Made by a program: the position numbers and the translations under genes. From Planctomycetota bacterium (GTDB taxonomy: Bacteria; Planctomycetota; Phycisphaerae; Tepidisphaerales; Tepidisphaeraceae), in NCBI GenBank assembly GCA_039182125.1, contig JBCDCH010000011.1, forward strand, positions 1 to 64,000: a stretch of 64,000 nt of DNA, in the 5' to 3' direction. The stretch's first letter is position 1. Every line of letters begins with the position of its first letter. Of the stretch, positions 34,005-41,881 are shown one piece after another. The notes beneath the pieces are model-generated. The model had not been told where the DNA came from, did not search any database, and saw only the letters and a program-made list of their open reading frames with translations.

Positions 34005-37000
34005 ATGTGCATCCACACCCGCCCCGTCGTTGAATCCCTCGAGAATCGCCGATTGCTGTCCGTGAGTGCGTCCGGCGGCATCGTTTCCGTCACCGGCACC
34101 GGCAACGCCGACGCCATCTCGACCGAGACGTACACCCGCACGTCAGATGGACGGGACATCCTGCGGGTCTTCCTCAATGGCGACTTCTTCGACTATGTGC
34201 TGAGCGACGTCGATGGCGTGAGCGTCAACGCCGGCGGCGGCGATGACATCATCGACGCGACCGCTGACATCCCCCACACCCTCAGTGGCTCGGCCGGCCG
34301 GGACAACATCTTCGGCTCACCCAATAGGGACGTCATCGCCGGCGGCTCCGACGGCGACGCCCTCTACGGCCGTGGCGGCAACGACAACATCTCCGGCAAC
34401 AGCGGCAACGACACGCTCTACCCGGGCCTCGGCGACGACGACGTCTTCGGCAACGGCGGCGCGGATTTCGTCGCCTACTCCGACCTGCCCGACCACCGCA
34501 TCGTCACCGACCTCGCCGACGGTGACACCGAAATCTACGACAGCAACGGCAACACCCAACGCGCCACCGACACCCACGCCGAGGTCAGCGGCGTCATCGG
34601 CACGCCCAACAACGACGACATCTTCGGCGACGACTTCCGCAACACCCTCGCCGGCGGCGCGGGCAACGACGAACTGCGCGGCCGCGGCGGCGACGACCTG
34701 CTCCGCGGCGAGGCCGGCTCCGACGACGTCTTCGGCGACGACGGCGAAGACTACTTCGAGATCGGCAACAACGACGAAGGCTACGGCGGCGACGGCAACG
34801 ACCGACTCCTCGCCATCCCCGGCACCGACCAGCGCATCAGCATGTTCGGCGGCAACGGTGACGACACCCTCACCGGTGGCGAGGGCAACGACAGCCTCAA
34901 CGGCGGCGAAGGCGACGACCTCATCCGCGGTCTCACCGGACCCGACTCCATCCTCGGCCAGGGCGGCAACGACACCCTCCGCGGCGAAGGCGGACGCGAC
35001 ACCATCGACGGCGGATCCGGCGACGACCTGCTCGACGGCGGCGGCGACTACGACATCATCTCCGGCGGATCCGGGGAGGCCGACACCGCGTTCTACGGCG
35101 ACTTCACCAGCCGTGTACGCGTCGAGATCGGCGGCGGCGGACAGGGCTTCGAGGACGGACTCAACAACGCCATCGAAGCCATCGTCGGCGGCAGCGGTAA
35201 CGACTCGCTCTCCACCGGCGGCAACGCCGGCGTCACGCTGGTCGGCGGCGCGGGTGATGACTTCCTCGATGCCGACAGCGTCGTCGCCACCCTCATCGGC
35301 GACGACGGCGACGACCGGTTCAACGACGTTCAGGGCGGCACCGTCATCGGCGGCGCCGGCAGCGACGACTTCTCCGCCTCGCCCACGCTCACCACCATCG
35401 ATGCCAACGACTTTCCCGATGTCGAGCGCTTCTTCGGCGGACGCCGCATCTCGCGCTTCATCGGCACCGACGGCCCCGACTTCTACTCCGGCTGGCTCGA
35501 CTCGTCCGACTCCGGCGTCGCCCAATCCAACATCGACGGCTTCGGCGGCAACGACACGCTCTCCGGCTCCAGTGCCGCCGACACCATCAACGGCCACGAG
35601 GGCGACGACGACCTCTACGGCAACAACGGCGGCGACCTCATCCAAGGCATGGCCGGCAACGACACCCTCGACGGCGGCTCCGCCCACGTCGGTACTTCCG
35701 ACACACCGCTGGGCACCGGTGATTTCGTCAACGGCGGCTCCGGCGACGATGAACTTCGCTGGAGCATCGGTGGAAATGACACCCTTGAGGGAAGCGACGG
35801 CGATGACTTCTTCGATCTCGTCAAGAACAACACCCGCGGCGGCGACTTCCAGGCCTACGGCGGCGCCGGCAACGACCGCTTCCTCTCCGAAGGCGGCGAC
35901 CAGAACACCATGAACGGCGAAGCGGGCGACGACACGTTCGAGTGGACGGAAGGCGCGATACGACTCCGTGCATCGGGTGGTGACGACGATGACGTGTTCA
36001 TCGCGCCAAACCGCTCGGCAGAGCTCGCGACCCAGCCGTTCGTTAGCTTCACCGATTCGCTCAGTGGCGGTGGCGGTCGCGATACGCTCGACTACTCGGC
36101 CGAAACCACCAGCCTCGCGGTCGGCACCGCGCTCACCACCGGCCAGATCGGCATCCAGCTGCCCACCAACCCGGGTGAAGTGCTCATCCTCGGCTCCGGC
36201 AAAGACCGCTTCTTCAACATCCGCGGCTTCAGCGACGTCTTCGGCGGGCCCGGCAACGACAACCTCAGCGCCGACACCGACCCCGTTCGCTTCTTCGGCA
36301 TGGGCGGTGACGACTACCTCTTCTCCAACGGCGAGGACGACCTGCTCGAAGGCGGCTCCGGCAACGACACCATGCAGGGCAACGGCGGCGACACCACCAT
36401 GGTCGGCGGGCGCGGTGACGACGAGATGCGCGCCTTCGACGGCGACGAACTCATCGGCGGCGGGGCCGGTTACGACATCGTCACCTACGAAAACTGGGTC
36501 AGCGGCATCGAGGCCAACCTCGACAACGAACGCAACGACGGGCCCTCCGGCTTCACCCTCATCGACTCCACCAACGAAGAACTCCGCGGCACCAACTTCA
36601 ACGACACCCTCACCGGCAGCCAACGCCCCGACGTCCTACGCGGCCTCGGCGGCAACGACCAGCTTTTCGGCGTCGGCGGTGATGACAACCTCTACGGTGA
36701 CGAGATCGGTGCGAACACCAACGGTTTCGACCTCGTCGACGGCGGCAGCGGCAACGACTTCCTGAGCGGCGGCCCGCGCGAAGACACCCTTCGCGGCCAG
36801 TCCGGCGACGACACCCTCCAGGGCGGCCAAGCCAGCGACCAACTCAACGGCGGCTCCGGCAGGGACACCGGCGACTGGTCCGACCGAAATGACGCCTTCT
36901 ACGTCATCAATCTCTTCGATGGCGAAGCCTCTGCGGGAGGGGCCGACTCCGGCGACCGCGACACGATTCAGTTCGTCGAGAACGTCATCGGCACCGAAGA

Positions 37001-37250
37001 ACCCGACACGATCACCGGCACCAGCGGCGACAACCACCTCATCGGCCTCGGCGGCAACGACCGCATCTTCGGTGCCGGCGGCAACGACGTCCTCGAAGGC
37101 GGAGCCGGCAACGACTACCTCCAGGGCGATCGCGGCAACGACACCTTCACCGGCGGCACCGGCATCGACGAAATCTTCGGCGGCAGCGACACCGACACCG
37201 CCGCCCGCGACGACGAAGATACGTTCAACGATGTCGAACGGTTTGTGTGA
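34005..37250 (+). CDS. Large RTX-type calcium-binding repeat surface protein
   Basis: This ~1081-residue extracellular-type protein consists almost entirely of glycine/aspartate-rich nonapeptide repeats (G-G-x-G-x-D-x-x-x), as in G-G-N-G-D-D-T-L-T. In RTX proteins these bind calcium and fold into parallel beta-rolls after export. The N-terminus has the planctomycete motif ESLENRRLLS at about 10-19 instead of a classical signal peptide. Several non-repeat islands (about 125-175, 330-345, 620-690, 825-850) interrupt the rolls. There is no catalytic domain, so an adhesin or surface-layer role is likely but inferred. A GTG 9 bases upstream is an alternative start. No type I secretion genes are nearby. 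Confidence 0.85.
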   Translation: MCIHTRPVVESLENRRLLSVSASGGIVSVTGTGNADAISTETYTRTSDGRDILRVFLNGDFFDYVLSDVDGVSVNAGGGDDIIDATADIPHTLSGSAGRDNIFGSPNRDVIAGGSDGDALYGRGGNDNISGNSGNDTLYPGLGDDDVFGNGGADFVAYSDLPDHRIVTDLADGDTEIYDSNGNTQRATDTHAEVSGVIGTPNNDDIFGDDFRNTLAGGAGNDELRGRGGDDLLRGEAGSDDVFGDDGEDYFEIGNNDEGYGGDGNDRLLAIPGTDQRISMFGGNGDDTLTGGEGNDSLNGGEGDDLIRGLTGPDSILGQGGNDTLRGEGGRDTIDGGSGDDLLDGGGDYDIISGGSGEADTAFYGDFTSRVRVEIGGGGQGFEDGLNNAIEAIVGGSGNDSLSTGGNAGVTLVGGAGDDFLDADSVVATLIGDDGDDRFNDVQGGTVIGGAGSDDFSASPTLTTIDANDFPDVERFFGGRRISRFIGTDGPDFYSGWLDSSDSGVAQSNIDGFGGNDTLSGSSAADTINGHEGDDDLYGNNGGDLIQGMAGNDTLDGGSAHVGTSDTPLGTGDFVNGGSGDDELRWSIGGNDTLEGSDGDDFFDLVKNNTRGGDFQAYGGAGNDRFLSEGGDQNTMNGEAGDDTFEWTEGAIRLRASGGDDDDVFIAPNRSAELATQPFVSFTDSLSGGGGRDTLDYSAETTSLAVGTALTTGQIGIQLPTNPGEVLILGSGKDRFFNIRGFSDVFGGPGNDNLSADTDPVRFFGMGGDDYLFSNGEDDLLEGGSGNDTMQGNGGDTTMVGGRGDDEMRAFDGDELIGGGAGYDIVTYENWVSGIEANLDNERNDGPSGFTLIDSTNEELRGTNFNDTLTGSQRPDVLRGLGGNDQLFGVGGDDNLYGDEIGANTNGFDLVDGGSGNDFLSGGPREDTLRGQSGDDTLQGGQASDQLNGGSGRDTGDWSDRNDAFYVINLFDGEASAGGADSGDRDTIQFVENVIGTEEPDTITGTSGDNHLIGLGGNDRIFGAGGNDVLEGGAGNDYLQGDRGNDTFTGGTGIDEIFGGSDTDTAARDDEDTFNDVERFV

Positions 37251-37256
37251 GCGAAA

Positions 37257-37886
37257 TCAAACACATCGGCTGGTGATTGCCACTGCCAAAAGCGGACAAC
37301 CTCCGCCATCGCCCCGTGTCATCCGAGGGATGAGCTTGGTCAAGTTTGTTGTCGTCGTAGTACCAAACTTCGTCGTCTTTGGGTTCTTGGATCGGGCCAG
37401 TTCACGCAAGTCATCCTGCGTCCTCGTCAGAATCACACCCACGTCGATAATGCCTGCATGATAAAGCGCCCGATATGCCCCAATGTCACGATCGAGATTC
37501 CCATCCTTGGCATTCCATTCGACATCGAGAGCGACGCGCCCTTTCACATTGTCGACCTTGTAACCTTCGTTAATGACTTCGGAAGCTGTCACGCGCACGT
37601 CCCGTTCTCCCGCTGGCCGATAGGGCATCAGTCGCAAAGCTGACTCGATACGGGTGTCGTGGCGACCTTCACGCCAACCCAACTCACGGAATCGTTCGTC
37701 AATCCGAGCAGCTAGATCGCTCTTATTACCACCAGCGCCGGTGATGTCCGCATTACTAAGTCGAAACCACTCAAGGACGGAAATGAGGTCTTGCAGTTCC
37801 GTTGCGTTCGTTGCGGCAATAATCGCGGAAGCATTTCGCGTTTCCCGGAATTCATAACGGTCTTTCACCACGGCCGGAAAATACAC
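37257..37886 (-). CDS. BglII/BstYI-family type II restriction endonuclease
   Basis: This is a probable type II restriction enzyme of 209 residues. The C-terminal half matches the BglII/BstYI group: a V-D-N-V-K-G-R-V-A-L-D-V-E-W-N-A-K-D core with D112, D121 and E123 in the positions of BglII D84, E93 and Q95, followed by LDRDIGAYRALYHAGIIDVGVILTR. Members typically cut sites containing GATC. The start is GTG. It is divergent from an HTH-methyltransferase fusion about 100 bases away, which together make a restriction-modification module. The gene is clearly poorer in G+C than its neighbours (29 of 60 bases from 37741, against 42 of 60 from 35041 in the RTX gene), a sign of transfer. Confidence 0.8.
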   Translation of the reverse strand: MYFPAVVKDRYEFRETRNASAIIAATNATELQDLISVLEWFRLSNADITGAGGNKSDLAARIDERFRELGWREGRHDTRIESALRLMPYRPAGERDVRVTASEVINEGYKVDNVKGRVALDVEWNAKDGNLDRDIGAYRALYHAGIIDVGVILTRTQDDLRELARSKNPKTTKFGTTTTTNLTKLIPRMTRGDGGGCPLLAVAITSRCV

Positions 37887-37946
37887 TCGAAGCTCTGGGT
37901 TAGGTCCATTGCCAGAGCATAAGGAGGGGTGTCACCTGCTAGCCAA

Positions 37947-37974
37947 TTGATCGACGTAACACAAAAGTTACACT
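37947..37974 (+). promoter_or_regulatory. Promoter with operator-like inverted repeat for the methyltransferase gene
   Basis: TTGATC (37947-37952), a 16-base spacer and TACACT (37969-37974) precede the ATG by 11 bases. The inverted repeat GTAAC-N6-GTTAC (37956-37971) covers the spacer and overlaps the -10. Its position suits repression by the HTH part of the methyltransferase. Regulation is inferred. Confidence 0.5.
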
Positions 37975-37985
37975 ACGCTCTGCGC

Positions 37986-38867
37986 ATGGACGTACTCGAA
38001 GCACTGGACCGCGAACGCGACCGGCAAGGGCTGACAAAGCAAGAACTAGCAGTCCGTGCGGGATTGCAAGCTCCAGCAGTTCGACGAGTTCTAACCGGAC
38101 GTGCCAATCCGACGCTCTCGACGCTCTCGATATTGGCCGACGCGCTAGGTCTTGAGATATCTCTCCAACCCGGTTCATCGACGACTTGGCAGATCACCTC
38201 GAAACATGAAGTTCTGTCACCGGTGTGCAGTGACTTGCTTGGCCTCGGGCTGCCAGATATCAGCACGGTACTCGCCGACCCGCCGTGGCAGTTCCAAAAT
38301 CGCACGGGTAAGGTCGCGCCGGAGCATAAACGCCTTTCGCGTTACGACACGATGTCGCTCGACGAGATTTGCGCGTTGCCGGTTTCGCAACTCGTCACGC
38401 CAAAAGCACACCTGTATCTCTGGGTTCCGAATGCCCTGATTAATGAGGGACTGCGTGTAATGGCATCATGGGGCTTTCAGTACAAGGCCAACCTCGTCTG
38501 GGCGAAACGGCGCAAGGACGGTGGCCCAGACGGTCGCGGCGTGGGATTTTATTTTCGCAACGTGACGGAGTTGGTGTTGTTTGGCGTCCGCGGTTCGCTA
38601 CGGACACGGTCCGCCGGCCGACGGCAGGTCAACATGATTGAGACAAGAAAACGCGAGCACTCTCGTAAACCTGATGAACTGTACGACATCGTCGAGGCTT
38701 GCTCGCCAGGGCCTTATCTTGAACTTTTCTCGAGACACCCACGCCAAGGCTGGCATGTGTGGGGGCACGAATCGGATCACAACGTCAAGCCAAGAGGCAA
38801 ACAGCACGCCGGCTATCGCGGCGGTGAGATCAATGCCCCGCTCTTTGCGGGGTCTGGCCGGCGATAG
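37986..38867 (+). CDS. HTH-MT-A70 fusion: DNA adenine methyltransferase with XRE-like N-terminus
   Basis: This is a probable N6-adenine DNA methyltransferase of 293 residues, partner of the adjacent BglII-like nuclease. Residues about 1-60 form an XRE-type helix-turn-helix (LTKQELAVRAGLQAPAVRRVL). Residues 85-285 form an MT-A70 domain with the catalytic D98-P-P-W101, LYLWVPNALI near 145 and PGPYLELFSRHPRQGWHVWG near 247. The N-terminal HTH suggests the enzyme also regulates its own operon, as known for some cytosine methyltransferases such as M.SsoII. The ATG is chosen because the promoter leaves room only for it; an upstream GTG would overlap the promoter. Base composition is lower in G+C than the surroundings. 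Confidence 0.85.
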   Translation: MDVLEALDRERDRQGLTKQELAVRAGLQAPAVRRVLTGRANPTLSTLSILADALGLEISLQPGSSTTWQITSKHEVLSPVCSDLLGLGLPDISTVLADPPWQFQNRTGKVAPEHKRLSRYDTMSLDEICALPVSQLVTPKAHLYLWVPNALINEGLRVMASWGFQYKANLVWAKRRKDGGPDGRGVGFYFRNVTELVLFGVRGSLRTRSAGRRQVNMIETRKREHSRKPDELYDIVEACSPGPYLELFSRHPRQGWHVWGHESDHNVKPRGKQHAGYRGGEINAPLFAGSGRR

Positions 38868-38868
38868 T

Positions 38869-39717
38869 CTATCGCACTTCACGTATTGCCCGTTCACTGA
38901 CAAGCGCAATGATGATCGCCAGTTCCGGGTCCTCCGGGTCGGCCAGCGTTCGCATGACTTGGCCGTGGTCCTCGCTGGTGGTTTCGACGGTGCGTTTCTC
39001 GACGTTCGCTGGCAGTGCTTCGAAGAGCAGGCGGGTTTGGTCGGCGGAGCGTTGGCGGCCGTCAGCGAGGATGCTTAGCCAGTGGCCGGTGACGTTTTCG
39101 GCGACGTTGTGAGCGGGCGAGGCGTCACGCCAAACAGTTTCGTCTTCGCCGAAGGCGCGACGGAAGAGGCGTTGGCCTCGTCGGCCGACGGTGGCCAGGG
39201 TGTCGATCAGGTCGTAGCCGGCCCCGTCGAGCAGGACGATGCCAGCGAGGTCAGCCGGCGAGCGGTCATGGGCCGCAAGCCAGCGTTCGTCCGCACCAAG
39301 GCATGCGATCAGATGCGCCCCGGCGGAATGGCCCATGAGCGTAATGCGGTTCGGATCGATGCCGAGTGACTCGGCGTTGTCGAAGATCCAATCGACCGCC
39401 GCGGCGACGTCCTCGACGTTGACCGGCCATTTCACGTCGGGCACGAGCCGATAGCCGACGCTGATCACGTCGACGCCGGCGTCGGTGAAGTTGTCGGCAA
39501 AAATCCTCGCGACTTCCCGCCGCCCGAACTGCCAGCCGCCGCCATGGACAAATACGACCACCGGGCGCGGGTCATCGGACTCCGCGGTGTAGTGATCGAG
39601 ATGCTGACGCGGCTCAGCGTCGTCGACGTAAGCATGGGTCACCGGCTCTTTCGCCCATGAGCTGGCCGCGAAGAGCAGGACGAACACGATCGCGAGCATC
39701 GGGATGGCGATTCTCAT
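38869..39717 (-). CDS. Secreted alpha/beta-hydrolase (carboxylesterase/BD-FAE type)
   Basis: This is a secreted esterase-like enzyme of 282 residues. It has a signal peptide (about 1-22, ending S-W-A), the oxyanion motif HGGGW at 58-62 and the nucleophile elbow G-H-S131-A-G. The acid and histidine are expected near D-G-R (about 238) and E-D-H-G near 259. This pattern is that of hormone-sensitive-lipase and feruloyl-esterase relatives; the natural substrate is unknown. It ends one base after the methyltransferase gene (convergent). Confidence 0.88.
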   Translation of the reverse strand: MRIAIPMLAIVFVLLFAASSWAKEPVTHAYVDDAEPRQHLDHYTAESDDPRPVVVFVHGGGWQFGRREVARIFADNFTDAGVDVISVGYRLVPDVKWPVNVEDVAAAVDWIFDNAESLGIDPNRITLMGHSAGAHLIACLGADERWLAAHDRSPADLAGIVLLDGAGYDLIDTLATVGRRGQRLFRRAFGEDETVWRDASPAHNVAENVTGHWLSILADGRQRSADQTRLLFEALPANVEKRTVETTSEDHGQVMRTLADPEDPELAIIIALVSERAIREVR

Positions 39718-39826
39718 ACCGGTGCAACGGACGAACCGGGTGAATTGTTGCGGGGGCCGGTTAGTTGCAACCTGACGCGTCGGCTCCCATGATTTGAACG
39801 TGCCGACTGCCCGATCCGCCTCCGCC

Positions 39827-41881
39827 ATGCCGATCCCGCGACGCGAGTGGCTTGCATTGTTCGGGATCACGTTGCTGGCCGCAGGGCTGCGATTTTTCAT
39901 GATCGACCAGCCGGCGATCTGGGGTGATGAGGCGGCGACCTGGTCACGCGTCTGCGGCACTTGGGACGAGCTGCTCGAACAGCTCGGCGAGGACGGCTTT
40001 GTCCCGATCCACTACGAAATCTACTGGCTCTTACACCAGTGGCTCGGCGAGCTCACGCCCTTCACGATGCGACTGGTCCCGGCGATCGCGGGGACGCTCA
40101 CCGTGCCGGCGATCTGGTGGGTCGGTCGGCAGCTGCTCGGGCCACGCACCGGACTGCTGGCCGCCCTTCTGCTGGCGTGCTCGGCGTACATGCTCGTGTA
40201 CAGCCGCGACGCGAAGATGTACGCACTGCTTTGGTTCTTCGTCACCGTGCACGTCGGTTGTCTGTTGGCGTGGGTGCGGACGCGGGATCGGCTTTGGTGG
40301 TGGGCGTGGGTGCTAGCCGGGTGTGCGATGCTCGGCACACATGCGCCGTCGATGTTCATCCTGCCGGTGGACGCGGTGATCATCGCCGCATCGTCTTGGC
40401 GGCGCGGCGACCGGTGGCCGAACCTCGCGCTCTTCGCCGGCGGCGTCGTTATCGGCGCGCTCATCATGTCGCTCGGCCCGATCAAGCACTATGGCATCGG
40501 CGACGAAAACGACTGGTACGAAGTGGAGGGTTTCAGCAAGTTCTTCGCCCAGCGCGAGGCGACCGAGAACCTCATCGGCATCTTCTGGGTCCGCGAATAC
40601 AACCGCTTCCGCACCGGCGAGGACATGGTCCTGCTCAGCGCTTCGGCGTACATGACCGGCTGGGAGTGGCCAGCGCCGGAGCCGACTGACGAGGAGCTTG
40701 CGAGCTTCCGGCGACAAAACTGGGATCAAGGACAGCTGGCGATCCAATCGCACCGACGTCTGGCCGAGTGGCCCAACGATGCGCTGCGGTTTGCGACGAC
40801 CGCTTTGCTCGTCGGGGCGGTTCTCGGTGCGTTGCCGTGGCCGCGAAGATGGACGGGCTTACGTAAACATCACCGCGGCGATTTCGGTCGGGGGCGTGTG
40901 GTGTTCTGGCTCGGGACGTGGATCGGCGTCCCTATCTTCGCCGCGTACTGCCTGAGCTTCGCCCGACGAGAGCCCGGCGGCACCGCGCGACTCGATCACA
41001 TGATCGAGGTTGCACGCGACAACCTCGGCTCAACGCCCGGCCTGATCGCGCTCGTTGCCCTCGCGCTGTGCATCGTCGGCTGGGTCTGGCACAGCGGCAG
41101 CCGGCCCGCGACACGTGGGCTCCGCGCCGTCGGCTGGGTCGCCGGTGCGCTGGCGTTATGCGGCATGCTGATACTGACCAACTACATTATCGCCGAGCCC
41201 GAAGAGCATTCGGTCTGGATGGCACGCTACTTCGGCGTGGTCGCGCCGGGGTTTCTGCTGCTGCTAGCGTGGCTCTGGTTGCGGCTGCCTTCCAAGCCGC
41301 TGCGGGTCGGTGTGCTGGTCCTGTTCATCGCGACCAACCTCGGTCAGTTCACCGGGAGATTGCTCACCAGCGAGCCACCGACCGACCGACTCGCCACCGA
41401 CGTCATCAAGTCCAAGGCCGACCCACGAACCCACGTCTTCCACGACCACGACGGCCGCATCGGCAATGGCGGCCCGGCCGGCGGTTGGGAAGGAAGCTGG
41501 TGGACGACCTTCCCGGTGTCCTACTACCTGCTGACCTTCGACCCCGACCCGCCGGAGCACGGCCCGCCCGACATCCGCGGCGGCCGCAGCGGCAACCTCA
41601 TCGCCCGCGAGTACCGAGAAGCCTACACCCGCCGCAACGCCGCCCGTGAGCTGACCCAACGCGCTGACGAACTCGACCGCGTGATCTTCTGGACCAGCCG
41701 GCTAAAGCTCGTCGACGAACTGCCCGATGCCGGCACCGATGTGCGACGGATCCTCGCAAGGCGTGGATTCATGCGTGTCGAATCCGAGACGTTCGACATC
41801 ATGGACCATTGGCGTTGGAGCTATTGGGCCATCGCCGAGCGCGAGGTGTGGGAGCGCCCGGACACCACGTCAGGCGAGTAG
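39827..41881 (+). CDS. GT39-like (PMT/ArnT family) membrane glycosyltransferase
   Basis: This is an integral membrane protein of about 684 residues with roughly ten helices. The first extracytoplasmic loop contains the acidic W-G-D-E-A-A-T-W motif near residue 33, as in dolichyl- or undecaprenyl-phosphate-sugar mannosyltransferases, where it binds metal and substrate. S-R-D-A-K-M-Y-A-L near 125 is another family signature. It probably transfers a sugar from a lipid carrier to protein or a surface polymer. Its position next to four surface proteins hints that these may be targets (inference). A TTG or GTG up to 33 bases upstream are alternative starts. Its 3-prime end overlaps the next, convergent gene by 12 bases. 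Confidence 0.8.
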   Translation: MPIPRREWLALFGITLLAAGLRFFMIDQPAIWGDEAATWSRVCGTWDELLEQLGEDGFVPIHYEIYWLLHQWLGELTPFTMRLVPAIAGTLTVPAIWWVGRQLLGPRTGLLAALLLACSAYMLVYSRDAKMYALLWFFVTVHVGCLLAWVRTRDRLWWWAWVLAGCAMLGTHAPSMFILPVDAVIIAASSWRRGDRWPNLALFAGGVVIGALIMSLGPIKHYGIGDENDWYEVEGFSKFFAQREATENLIGIFWVREYNRFRTGEDMVLLSASAYMTGWEWPAPEPTDEELASFRRQNWDQGQLAIQSHRRLAEWPNDALRFATTALLVGAVLGALPWPRRWTGLRKHHRGDFGRGRVVFWLGTWIGVPIFAAYCLSFARREPGGTARLDHMIEVARDNLGSTPGLIALVALALCIVGWVWHSGSRPATRGLRAVGWVAGALALCGMLILTNYIIAEPEEHSVWMARYFGVVAPGFLLLLAWLWLRLPSKPLRVGVLVLFIATNLGQFTGRLLTSEPPTDRLATDVIKSKADPRTHVFHDHDGRIGNGGPAGGWEGSWWTTFPVSYYLLTFDPDPPEHGPPDIRGGRSGNLIAREYREAYTRRNAARELTQRADELDRVIFWTSRLKLVDELPDAGTDVRRILARRGFMRVESETFDIMDHWRWSYWAIAEREVWERPDTTSGE

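Noticed and set aside
34243-35913. 556-codon Thr/Ser/Ala-rich frame on the plus strand
   Set aside because: It is a frame-shifted reading of the same RTX repeats.
34317-36623. 768-codon frame on the minus strand
   Set aside because: It is the complement of the RTX repeats and reads as monotonous Val/Ala/Glu sequence; a composition artefact.
34200-37200. Apparent short tandem DNA repeats resembling a CRISPR-like array
   Set aside because: The period reflects nonapeptide codons (27 bases) and there are no unique spacers; it is coding RTX sequence.
37929-37985. GTG start giving the methyltransferase 19 extra N-terminal residues
   Set aside because: The extra codons overlap the promoter and inverted repeat, and AAGGAGG lies too close to the GTG to serve it.
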